From: Phycisphaeraceae bacterium
GTDB taxonomy: Bacteria > Planctomycetota > Phycisphaerae > Phycisphaerales > Phycisphaeraceae
DNA length: 6,640 bases
Direction of reading: 5' to 3'
Assembly: GCA_029260695.1 (NCBI GenBank)
Contig: JAJDCT010000438.1
Coordinates: forward strand, 1 to 6,640
Shown here: positions 1 through 6,377 of the stretch, piece after piece
How positions within the stretch are numbered: the stretch's first letter is position 1
Layout: each line of letters opens with the position of its first letter
Translations under genes and position numbers: made by a program
The notes under the pieces: generated by a model
The model's database searches: none
What the model was told of the DNA's origin: nothing
The model's input: only the letters and a program-made list of their open reading frames with translations

Positions 1-1533
1 TTGCACGATCCCGAAAGGCATCTGCGGCTTGGCCCACACATCACGCCAGCCTTGGATCATTAGTGGCAGCAACTCGCGGTAGGCCAGCGCTTCGCGTGCA
101 TTGGATTCGCCCTGATACCAGATCGCGCCGCGCAGGCCGTAGGGGACCAACGGGTGGAGCATCCCGTTGTACATCGCCATGGGCGACGTGAACTGCGCAT
201 TGATCTGCGCCGGCTCCTGCGGGGCAACCGGATACTCAGAGTTATGGACCGCAAAGTCGATGCGGTACTTCCACTGGCCGGCAAGCGTGATGGGCTGGGT
301 GACGCCGCCACCGACGGGTGCCAACGTCATGAACTGAGGCGAGCCGACGAGTCCGCCGGCGCCCATGAGGTCGACGATACGCACCGAGATGCTGTGCTCA
401 CCCGGTGTGACCAGACTGCCCGGCACAGAATAAGTCCGCAGAACGGTGTGCGGGCTGGACACATCAAACCCGGTCCGCCCGACCTGTTGGCCATCGAAGA
501 ATGTCTGATCGGTGTCGTCGATCTGCCCGAGGTTCAGTTGCAGGTCGAGGCCGGCCCAATCGTCGGGGATCGTGACCGACCGCCGGAACCACGCCACGCC
601 GTCGAACTCAGCCATATCCTGACCGGCGTTGGATTCCCAAGGGCCGGGCACCTGCGCGACGCCCCAGCTATCCGTCGCATAGTTACGCGCTTGCCACAAT
701 TGGGCCAACCCATCGCCGTCGTCTTCGATGCGCCGGTGAAACGCGGCCAGGGTGCGTGGGTATGCTTCGGTGTCCTTGGCGTATCGGGCGTCCATCGCGT
801 CTTTGTCGGCGAGGTAAGCGGCGAGCTTGGCGTCTAACTTCTCGACCTCGGGTCTGTAACTCGGATGCGAAAGCAGTGCCTTGCGCGGTGTCCAGGGCTC
901 GGCCCGGCTACCGCCCCAACTGCTGTGTACCAGACCGATGGGTACATCCAATTCACGGTGTAGATCGCGGCCAAAGAAGTACCCCACCGCGCTGAACCCG
1001 CCGACCGTCTGTGGGGAACAGACCTGCCAGCTCCCGACCACGTCGTCTTTCGGCTCGGAGGCCAGCGTGCGTTCGGCTGAGTACATCCGGATCATCGGCC
1101 AATAGGCAGCCGATATCTCCGCCTTCGCGTCGGCGGAACGGCCGACCGTCCACTGCATATTCGATTGGCCGGAGCACAGCCAGACCTCGCCGACGTAGAT
1201 GTCTTCGAGCGTCAATTGGTTCGACCCGTCGACCGTCATGGTAAACGGGCCACCGGCCGGCATCGCCGACAGATCCACACGCCAACGCCCCGCCTGATCG
1301 GCTGTCGTGGTCTTGCTAGACTCGCCGATCGACACCGTCACGGTCTCGCCCGGGTCGGCCTTTCCCCAGACCGGGATCGGCTCGTCCCGCTGCAGAACCA
1401 TGTGGTCAGACAACACGCTCGGCAACGAGACCTCGGCCCACGATGGCGTGTCAAACAGTAGGAGCACGCAGATCATCAGCAACGGCAAGGTCTTGGGCCA
1501 TGTTGATTGGGGTGGTTGGTATTTCATCCCCAT
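1..1533 (-). CDS. Sialate O-acetylesterase family protein (SASA/DUF303, SGNH-hydrolase type), secreted, C-terminus cut by window edge
   Basis: The minus-strand frame is open for 511 codons and runs off the left edge. An in-frame TAG two codons before the chosen ATG fixes the start at 1533 or just downstream; a second ATG at 1527 is possible, and neither has a strong Shine-Dalgarno. Residues 1-33 look like a signal peptide, with a hydrophobic core LPLLMICVLLLF and probable cleavage after SWA, so the enzyme should be exported. Family hallmarks follow: LPSVLSDHMVLQRDEPIPVWG near residue 36, the nucleophile block VWLCSGQSNMQW (Ser124), FSAVGYFFGRDL and VPIGLVHSSWGGSRAEPWT. Residues about 280-430 are an inserted galactose-binding-like beta domain (GVAWFRRSVTIPDDW, then LNLGQIDDTDQTFFDG). 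The second core block, YNGMLHPLVPYGLRGAIWYQGESN, lies at about 453-478. The catalytic His region expected near the C-terminus is outside the window. The family removes O-acetyl groups from sialic acids or other acetylated glycans; here the substrate may well be an algal or plant polysaccharide, which is inference. Confidence 0.95.
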   Translation of the reverse strand, partial: MGMKYQPPQSTWPKTLPLLMICVLLLFDTPSWAEVSLPSVLSDHMVLQRDEPIPVWGKADPGETVTVSIGESSKTTTADQAGRWRVDLSAMPAGGPFTMTVDGSNQLTLEDIYVGEVWLCSGQSNMQWTVGRSADAKAEISAAYWPMIRMYSAERTLASEPKDDVVGSWQVCSPQTVGGFSAVGYFFGRDLHRELDVPIGLVHSSWGGSRAEPWTPRKALLSHPSYRPEVEKLDAKLAAYLADKDAMDARYAKDTEAYPRTLAAFHRRIEDDGDGLAQLWQARNYATDSWGVAQVPGPWESNAGQDMAEFDGVAWFRRSVTIPDDWAGLDLQLNLGQIDDTDQTFFDGQQVGRTGFDVSSPHTVLRTYSVPGSLVTPGEHSISVRIVDLMGAGGLVGSPQFMTLAPVGGGVTQPITLAGQWKYRIDFAVHNSEYPVAPQEPAQINAQFTSPMAMYNGMLHPLVPYGLRGAIWYQGESNAREALAYRELLPLMIQGWRDVWAKPQMPFGIVQ

Positions 1534-1572
1534 GTTCTAACACCGCAGCGAGGCGGTCACAATCGCCTGACA

Positions 1573-1616
1573 GGCCATCACTTGCCGGGATATGGATGGG
1601 ACACGCGGTGATGGCC
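1573..1616. repeat. Perfect 9-bp inverted repeat, 26-bp spacer
   Basis: GGCCATCAC at 1573-1581 is the exact reverse complement of GTGATGGCC at 1608-1616. The pairing stops at both ends of each arm. The repeat sits in the divergent promoter region, so it could be a regulator binding site or an RNA hairpin in the leader of the plus-strand gene. The pairing is seen directly; the function is inference. Confidence 0.45.
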
Positions 1617-1632
1617 GATATGAATAATCGGC
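1614..1632. repeat. Inverted repeat GCCGAT-N7-ATCGGC, possible operator or leader hairpin
   Basis: The six-base arms at 1614-1619 and 1627-1632 are perfect reverse complements around a 7-base AT-rich centre, ATGAATA. The left arm shares bases 1614-1616 with the right arm of the 9-bp repeat just upstream, so the two structures would compete if formed in RNA. The site lies about 45 bp upstream of the plus-strand start codon. The size and AT-rich centre are also compatible with a dimeric repressor operator. Confidence 0.35.
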
Positions 1633-1663
1633 GTGTGGCCTCTGTCCGCGCCTGGAACTTGGG

Positions 1664-1669
1664 AAGGAA
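1664..1669 (+). promoter_or_regulatory. Ribosome binding site of the 1678 gene
   Basis: AAGGAA, within the purine run GGGAAGGAAA, lies 8 bases before the ATG at 1678. It is the only good Shine-Dalgarno in the window at normal spacing and it decides the start in favour of 1678 over the in-frame GTG at 1633. Confidence 0.75.
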
Positions 1670-1677
1670 ATGACTCC

Positions 1678-2316
1678 ATGACCAATCGTATCGGCAACGT
1701 GGCTGCGGTGGTGCTACTCGGCGTGGCCGGGTTCGTCGGGTATCAGCTTGTCCAGGCGAACCTCAAGGCAGACATCTACCGAGACCGGCTGACCGAGTTG
1801 GCGGACGACTACGACCAGCTCCGCCAGACCTACAACCAGGCCGTGCGGAAGACGGCGGTGACGGAGTTGGTCGTCGAGGACGGCAAGCTGTGTGTCTCTA
1901 TCAGGACCAATGAAGGTGTGGTCAAGCAAATCCCCACGCCGTTCGACCCGTCGGGTGAGATCTATGTGGACTACGTCGTGTTGGACGGCCGGCTGTGGGT
2001 GCGTCGTGTGTTTGATGCGCAGACGCCTCCGAGTGCTGGCGTGGTGGTCGAGCCGGAGTTGACGGATGTCGGTTGGGACGACCCGGCGCTGGCGCACGGC
2101 AAGGCGGTGTACCGTAGGCTTGATGAGGGGCGCTGGGTCGTGACGGTGACCGGCGACGGGTCGCTTGGTTTAGCTAAGGCAACGGGCAACGAGCCGACGG
2201 ACCTGACCTCGACCCCCTCGGTGCGAGACTACGAACCGGTCCACGAGCAGGCACGGGCCGAGGTCGATCGCATTGGACCGGGCGACGTGGTACGCCGCCT
2301 GGTTGGGGTGGAGTGA
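1678..2316 (+). CDS. Conserved-looking membrane-anchored protein of unknown function (212 aa)
   Basis: I do not recognise this family with confidence. The start at 1678 is chosen for the AAGGAA ribosome binding site upstream; the frame continues to a GTG at 1633, but that extension has no such signal. Residues about 5-25 (IGNVAAVVLLGVAGFVGYQL) form one hydrophobic segment with a short N-terminal tail, suggesting an inner-membrane anchor or uncleaved signal. Residues about 30-55 (DRLTELADDYDQLRQTYNQA) are charged and helical, a probable short coiled coil. Residues about 60-165 look beta-rich with alternating hydrophobics: TELVVEDGKLCVSIRT, then IPTPFDPSGEIYVDYVVLDG and RLWVRRVFDAQTPPSAGVVV. 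A final charged helix ends in VVRRLVGVE. The layout of anchor, coiled coil and globular domain fits an envelope protein facing the periplasm. It is divergent from the esterase and convergent with the AsmA-like gene, so neighbours give no functional clue. Confidence 0.85.
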   Translation: MTNRIGNVAAVVLLGVAGFVGYQLVQANLKADIYRDRLTELADDYDQLRQTYNQAVRKTAVTELVVEDGKLCVSIRTNEGVVKQIPTPFDPSGEIYVDYVVLDGRLWVRRVFDAQTPPSAGVVVEPELTDVGWDDPALAHGKAVYRRLDEGRWVVTVTGDGSLGLAKATGNEPTDLTSTPSVRDYEPVHEQARAEVDRIGPGDVVRRLVGVE

Positions 2317-2322
2317 GATATC

Positions 2323-2368
2323 GGGTATGGGTATGGGTGTCGGGGGTCGGGGGTCGGGGGTCGGTGGG
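2323..2368 (+). repeat. G-run tract with short tandem repeats, G-quadruplex motif
   Basis: G-runs occur at 2323-2325, 2329-2331, 2335-2337, 2342-2346, 2349-2353, 2356-2360 and 2366-2368, separated by two to four bases up to 2360, which satisfies the usual G3+N1-7 quadruplex pattern several times over. It comprises a 6-bp unit GGGTAT repeated twice, then a variant GGGTGT, and a 7-bp unit TCGGGGG repeated exactly three times (2340-2360). It starts 7 bases after the stop codon of the plus-strand gene, so it would be in that gene's 3' untranslated RNA. The motif is seen; folding is not shown. Confidence 0.65.
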
Positions 2369-2486
2369 AAACTATCCACGAGCATTATTTGGGGTGGGCG
2401 GGGAGACGCTAAACCGTAAGCGAGGTCTGTGCGCGACAACAGTTAATGTCGATGCGCTGTGGTTCGATGTTTTCTTTTCTGGCCCC

Positions 2487-2511
2487 CGATACCCGAACCT
2501 CGATACCCGAA
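2487..2511. repeat. 11-bp direct repeat CGATACCCGAA, two copies
   Basis: Exact copies occupy 2487-2497 and 2501-2511, giving a 14-bp period. On the minus strand they read TTCGGGTATCG and follow the stop codon of the AsmA-like gene, mirroring the TCGGGTAT word after the opposite gene. Confidence 0.6.
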
Positions 2512-2519
2512 GCCCGACC

Positions 2520-5500
2520 TCACTCCGTGCCGGTCTGAAGTTCGATTGGCTGCTCGTCTGTGAGTTGGGCGCTGGTGTCGCCGAAGATGCGTCCCCATGA
2601 GCGGAAGAAGCCTTCCAGTGATACGACGCGGGCCTGGGGTTCGGCGAGCGTGCCGCGGACCTCGATGCCAAGCAACTCATCTTTAAAGGTCCGGACCAGC
2701 GCGGAGACAGGTCCCAGGTCCGGTGCGGCGGGGTTGTGCGTAACCATGCGCAGATTCAGCTCCGTGGTCGGGTAGTCCATGGTGCCGGTTCCGGCGATAA
2801 CGAAGGCTGGGGCCTCGAAGCGGATGTCATCGAACTGTACGGTGTCGCCGTAGATCAGGTATCGAGCGGCAGCGCGGTCAAAAGATGATTCATTGGGCAA
2901 CGCCAGGTTGACGGCCTGCAAGACGGCTAATGTGATCGGCCGGTCGTACAGCTTGGCGTCGCGGACGGTGACGACGCCCCGGCCTTGCCGTTGCCCTGGA
3001 TCGTCCGTGGGGATGCGGATCGTGAGGCCAGCGGACAGTAGACCCGATGCCATGTTCCGTGTGGACAGGCTTGCGGGGTCTGCCTCACCTGCGTCGGTGA
3101 ATTCTGCCAAGTCCAGTGGGTTGAGGAACGGCTCGAGTTCGACTTCCTGAAGCGTTAAATCGAATCCGAACGCGGCCTCTTTACCCATGCGGAGTTGACC
3201 CCAGCCCACGAGCGTCCCGCCGTAGAGCGAACCCCTGACACCGGCGAGTTCGATCAGCCAGGGGTGGTCGCCGGTCGCGGCCGTCAGTGATAGCCTTTCG
3301 ACCAGCCGATCCGCGGCGCGGAGGCGGCCATTGTGGATGCGGATATCCGTGTGAGGCCAGGGTTGATCTGCGAAGGTGACGACGTGCATGTCCAACGTGG
3401 CGTCGAGTTCGGTCACGGGCACGCCGACCTGCGCATGGGCGTCATGCAACTGCATGTTCCCTTCGAAGATCATCGTCGGCCCCTGCTTGACCGTTGGCCA
3501 GGTCAGCAGGTGGGCGCCTTCAACACGGTAAGGCCCCTGGATCGCGAGCTTGTCGATAATCGTCAGCACGGCTGCGGGCAACACGGCCCGCGCGGTGGCA
3601 TCGATCCGTTCGGCGTCAACATCGAACGCAAGATTCACACCCGGGTCTTCCCCTAACCGGACCTCGCCATCCACCTCGAACACGCCCGAAGCAAACCGTC
3701 CGCCCACGCCGTGCAACAGGACCTGCTGTGGCGTCAGCTCGGCCCGCCCTATCATGTCAGTCAGTTCTATGCGCTGCCCGGAGTAATCAAGACTCAACGC
3801 CTTTGGTTCGATGCCCAGGGTGAACCCGTCCGGGCCGTCATTAGCACTAAAATAATGCAGCTGGGCGTCCAGTTCGCCGTCTGGCTTGTAATCGGCGAAC
3901 AGGCCATCGAGCAGCGGACGGCCCTCGTGATCTGTTGGCAACAGGTCGACCAAACCCGACTCAATCCGCAGGTCGTCGCTGGCAAACATCAGGTCGACCC
4001 CGACGCCTTGCTCGCCGAAGTCGGTCTGCCCGTCGAGGGTGATAGTCCCGTCACCGTGCCTGCTGGTCAGTCGTTCAAACTGGACGCGTGTACGTTCGAC
4101 CGTGACGGAGCCTTGGATATCGTCGAGCGTGTACTCACCGTCGTTGGGCGTCGCGGTGCCGTCTTGCAAGCGGGTGTCAATGGTAAAGGCCACCTGCCCG
4201 TCGGCGTCGGCGTAGATCTCGCCGGTCCCCGCCAGAGTCCCTGTCAGTCCTAGCGATCGGACCCACCGGTCCTTGGGTTTTGGGATGGACGCGATCAAGG
4301 CGTCGTCGATCGGCAGACGGATGCTTGATAGCTGCAGGTAAGGTGTGAGCACTCGCTCGCCGCCGGGCAGTTCCAATCGTCCGTTTACCACCCCACCTCC
4401 GCCGCCGCTGAGTGACCGCAGGTGGACGCCATGCACCCGCACATCCTCCGGTGTAATCACAACCCGGCCCCGCTGAGCGAACATCGGGTAGTGCCAGAAA
4501 CTGAAAACGCAGCGCAGGCCCTCGATATCCAGATCGGTCGTCACCCGGTACTTCTGCCCCGGTCCGGCGGGGCGCTGGATATGCACAATCATGGATGCCG
4601 ATCCGCCGGGCTCAAACACGGGCACGTCGGGCGGAGGGGCCTCGGCGCCGGGTGTATCCGTTTGGTCTGAGATACCCTGCGTCTGCCCGCCGGGAGCACG
4701 AACCACTCCATGAGCCAGCAGGTGTTCGTAACCTTCCTGGTTAAAGAACATGTCAATCACCTTGCGGTGCTTGGGCTTCATCGCATCGGTCAGGTAGTTG
4801 TCGATGACGAAGCCTTCACCGCGTATGGTGATGTCGACCTCGCCGTCGCCGCCGGGCGGGATGATCGTGCCGCTGACGATGGCCCGGCCACCGGACGGGC
4901 TGATACCCACCAGATCGTTCAGATCGACGCGCTGATCATCAAACGTCACCCGGCCGGTAAGCTGATCGGCGGGGTAGGGAAACTTGTTGTACTTAAACTT
5001 TGTATCCAATAGGTCCAAATGACCGCTGAACTTTAGCGAGGCCCCGGGTATCGGCCGGTCGATCGTCAACTGCGCCTGATACGTACCCTGCGGTGAGAAA
5101 CGCTCCTGGTACCTACGTATTGTGTGTGGCAGCTTGGGCCAGATCCCCCCTTCGGCCGGGACCTCGAAGGGTTCGGTGGACACGGCGATCGAAAACGGCG
5201 CTTGGGTCTCGAACCCATCGATATGGCCATCTGCGTCGAACGGGATGCCCTCCAACTGGCCTGTCACGTCCTGAAGTACCACCACCCCGTCGGTCAGTAT
5301 GACCAGCCCGGACACGTCTGCCAGACGCAACGGCTCGCCCTCTTCCAGAGGCAGGGACAAGCCGATGCCGTCCAATTGCATCTGGGCTGTTAAAGCGACC
5401 AGATTGGATTCATCAAGACGGGCGTTGAAGACGACTTTCGGCAAAGAGCCTTTCGGTGACAAACGGTCCCACCATAGCCGCATCTCTTGAGGCAATAGGT

Positions 5501-6278
5501 ATCGGTGCGGCCCGGTAAATGCGAAATGGTCCACCCGGACTTCCACCATCGGCTCGGCGAGATCTATCTCCCCCTGAATCGACGGGCCGGGCGTGGAACC
5601 CGTCTGGCCATCCACGGTCGCGTGCTGGTTCAAGATGAACGTGTACCCGCCTGCACGGCCGCGGTCGGCGGTGAGGGTCCCGTCAAACGAGAAGCCCTGC
5701 ACCGGCTGGTAGACCCCTGCAGTGACCTGCCCGAAGCGCACCTCACCACCACTTAGAAATAGCTCGGGCAAGACCTTGGGCAGACCGCCGCGCTCCTGAC
5801 CGTCCGGTGGTCCGGCGATCAGGTTCTCGTAATTGAATTGGCCATCGTCCAGGTCCTCTGTCAAATACAATGTCGGCTGTGTCAGCGCGACCGAAGCCGC
5901 GCGGACCCGTCCGATCAGCAGTGGCAAGAGCCTAAGCCGTACTACGACCCGGTCGGAGTGCAGAAGCCTGGCCCCCTGCCCCGTCATGCCCGGGACCGAC
6001 AAGTCGATGCCATCCACGGTCAGCGCACCGCCCCATGTCAGGTGGACCTGTCCGACCCCTGCCTCGCAGCCGATCGACTCTTCCAGGAGTGAATCGACCA
6101 CGCGGACAAGCCTGGCCGAACGGGTCATATAAAAAAGCCCGCCAAGGGCAATCGCCAACAAGACCAGCGTGAGGATCACAACCCGCCACCGACGTCGGCT
6201 TAGCCGTGTGGGATCCGCAGGCGGTTTCGGAGTTGAATCCGGGGAGGGCGTCTGGTTTGTAGGATCGGCTGTGGGCAC
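2520..6278 (-). CDS. Large single-pass AsmA-like periplasmic protein (about 1252 aa)
   Basis: The minus-strand frame ends at TGA 2520-2522. The start is uncertain: GTG 6278 is chosen because it leaves a spacer for the divergent gene; ATG 6377 would add 33 residues of unconvincing Arg-rich sequence and abut the neighbour's ATG exactly; starts further upstream would overlap it. With GTG 6278 the N-terminus is proline-rich, then LSRRRWR and a membrane segment at about 33-50, giving a short cytoplasmic tail and a huge periplasmic part. Right after it comes the AsmA-type opening (RLVRVVDSLLEESIG, LTWGGALTVDGIDLSVPG, LLHSDRVVVRLRLLPLL). The body is beta-rich with five degenerate repeats of about 35 residues. 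A Pro/Asp/Gly linker lies at about 525-555. The C-terminal part, about 1095-1240 (RGVVTVRDAKLYDRPITLAV, later FVIAGTGTMDY and LLGIEVRGTLAEP), matches the AsmA/DUF3971-like C-terminal pattern. Relatives such as TamB, YhdP and AsmA are beta-groove proteins tied to envelope assembly or phospholipid transport to the outer membrane; that role is inferred here. Confidence 0.88.
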   Translation of the reverse strand: MPTADPTNQTPSPDSTPKPPADPTRLSRRRWRVVILTLVLLAIALGGLFYMTRSARLVRVVDSLLEESIGCEAGVGQVHLTWGGALTVDGIDLSVPGMTGQGARLLHSDRVVVRLRLLPLLIGRVRAASVALTQPTLYLTEDLDDGQFNYENLIAGPPDGQERGGLPKVLPELFLSGGEVRFGQVTAGVYQPVQGFSFDGTLTADRGRAGGYTFILNQHATVDGQTGSTPGPSIQGEIDLAEPMVEVRVDHFAFTGPHRYLLPQEMRLWWDRLSPKGSLPKVVFNARLDESNLVALTAQMQLDGIGLSLPLEEGEPLRLADVSGLVILTDGVVVLQDVTGQLEGIPFDADGHIDGFETQAPFSIAVSTEPFEVPAEGGIWPKLPHTIRRYQERFSPQGTYQAQLTIDRPIPGASLKFSGHLDLLDTKFKYNKFPYPADQLTGRVTFDDQRVDLNDLVGISPSGGRAIVSGTIIPPGGDGEVDITIRGEGFVIDNYLTDAMKPKHRKVIDMFFNQEGYEHLLAHGVVRAPGGQTQGISDQTDTPGAEAPPPDVPVFEPGGSASMIVHIQRPAGPGQKYRVTTDLDIEGLRCVFSFWHYPMFAQRGRVVITPEDVRVHGVHLRSLSGGGGGVVNGRLELPGGERVLTPYLQLSSIRLPIDDALIASIPKPKDRWVRSLGLTGTLAGTGEIYADADGQVAFTIDTRLQDGTATPNDGEYTLDDIQGSVTVERTRVQFERLTSRHGDGTITLDGQTDFGEQGVGVDLMFASDDLRIESGLVDLLPTDHEGRPLLDGLFADYKPDGELDAQLHYFSANDGPDGFTLGIEPKALSLDYSGQRIELTDMIGRAELTPQQVLLHGVGGRFASGVFEVDGEVRLGEDPGVNLAFDVDAERIDATARAVLPAAVLTIIDKLAIQGPYRVEGAHLLTWPTVKQGPTMIFEGNMQLHDAHAQVGVPVTELDATLDMHVVTFADQPWPHTDIRIHNGRLRAADRLVERLSLTAATGDHPWLIELAGVRGSLYGGTLVGWGQLRMGKEAAFGFDLTLQEVELEPFLNPLDLAEFTDAGEADPASLSTRNMASGLLSAGLTIRIPTDDPGQRQGRGVVTVRDAKLYDRPITLAVLQAVNLALPNESSFDRAAARYLIYGDTVQFDDIRFEAPAFVIAGTGTMDYPTTELNLRMVTHNPAAPDLGPVSALVRTFKDELLGIEVRGTLAEPQARVVSLEGFFRSWGRIFGDTSAQLTDEQPIELQTGTE

Positions 6279-6377
6279 GGGTGTCCGGTGATGCTGCCAG
6301 GCACCGATGCGACGGCGTCGGGCATATCCGTTATCTTCTTCGGCCCGGCCCGATGCCGGCCATACACAGAGGATCAT
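6279..6377. promoter_or_regulatory. Divergent spacer between the AsmA-like gene and the tRNA-binding protein gene
   Basis: If the AsmA-like gene starts at GTG 6278, these 99 bases hold both promoters. A TATCTT element at 6332-6337 could be a weak plus-strand -10, but I see no matching -35. A short inverted repeat, CCGGC-N5-GCCGG (6345-6359), lies just before the plus-strand ribosome binding site. If the AsmA-like gene instead starts at ATG 6377, this stretch is coding. Confidence 0.35.
6368..6373 (+). promoter_or_regulatory. Ribosome binding site of the 6378 gene
   Basis: AGAGGA lies 4 bases before ATG 6378, a slightly short but acceptable spacing. It supports this start over the in-frame ATG at 6291. 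Confidence 0.55.

Larger units (their letters stand above)
1534..1677. promoter_or_regulatory. Divergent intergenic region between the esterase and the membrane-protein gene
   Basis: This 144-bp spacer must hold the promoters of both flanking genes, which point away from each other. I could not pick out a convincing -35/-10 pair for either. The AT-rich patch at 1619-1628, inside a GC-rich spacer, is the most likely melting region. The spacer also contains two overlapping inverted repeats and the ribosome binding site of the plus-strand gene, listed separately. Confidence 0.5.
2317..2519. repeat. Convergent intergenic region with mirrored G-rich/C-rich repeats
   Basis: The region lies between two converging genes and holds no supportable gene. 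Its left end is G-rich on the plus strand (2321-2368) and its right end is C-rich on the plus strand (2483-2519). The octamer TCGGGTAT at 2321-2328 recurs in inverted orientation as ATACCCGA at 2489-2496 and 2503-2510. Each gene therefore has the same G-rich word in sense orientation shortly after its stop codon. The core between the ends contains a second G-rich stretch (2391-2403), an imperfect hairpin (2431-2457) and a T-rich run (2468-2479). No classic rho-independent terminator is evident. Confidence 0.6.

Noticed and set aside
154..837. Plus-strand open frame of 227 codons opposite the esterase gene
   Set aside because: It is antisense to a gene with clear family motifs. Its translation is rich in Arg, His and Asp with no domain, as expected for the reverse frame of a GC-rich gene.
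1670..1681. Three-codon mini-ORF (ATG ACT CCA TGA) overlapping the ATG of the 1678 gene
   Set aside because: Its ATG directly abuts the Shine-Dalgarno AAGGAA, too close for initiation, so it is most likely coincidental.
2431..2457. Imperfect hairpin (CGACA 2434-2438 with TGTCG 2447-2451, extended by GCG/CGC across a 3-base bulge) as terminator of the 1678 gene
   Set aside because: The stem is short and bulged with an 8-base loop, and the T-rich run begins about 11 bases after it instead of directly after it. Not a convincing intrinsic terminator.
2323..2511. CRISPR array
   Set aside because: The repeats are only 6 to 11 bp, are tandem or nearly adjacent, have no uniform spacers, and no cas genes are near.
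2313..2600. Small plus-strand open frame across the convergent spacer
   Set aside because: It consists of translated repeat sequence running into the antisense of the AsmA-like C-terminus, and has no start signal.
3711..4253. Plus-strand open frame of 180 codons inside the AsmA-like gene
   Set aside because: Shadow of the minus-strand coding frame, with no ribosome binding site and no recognisable domain.
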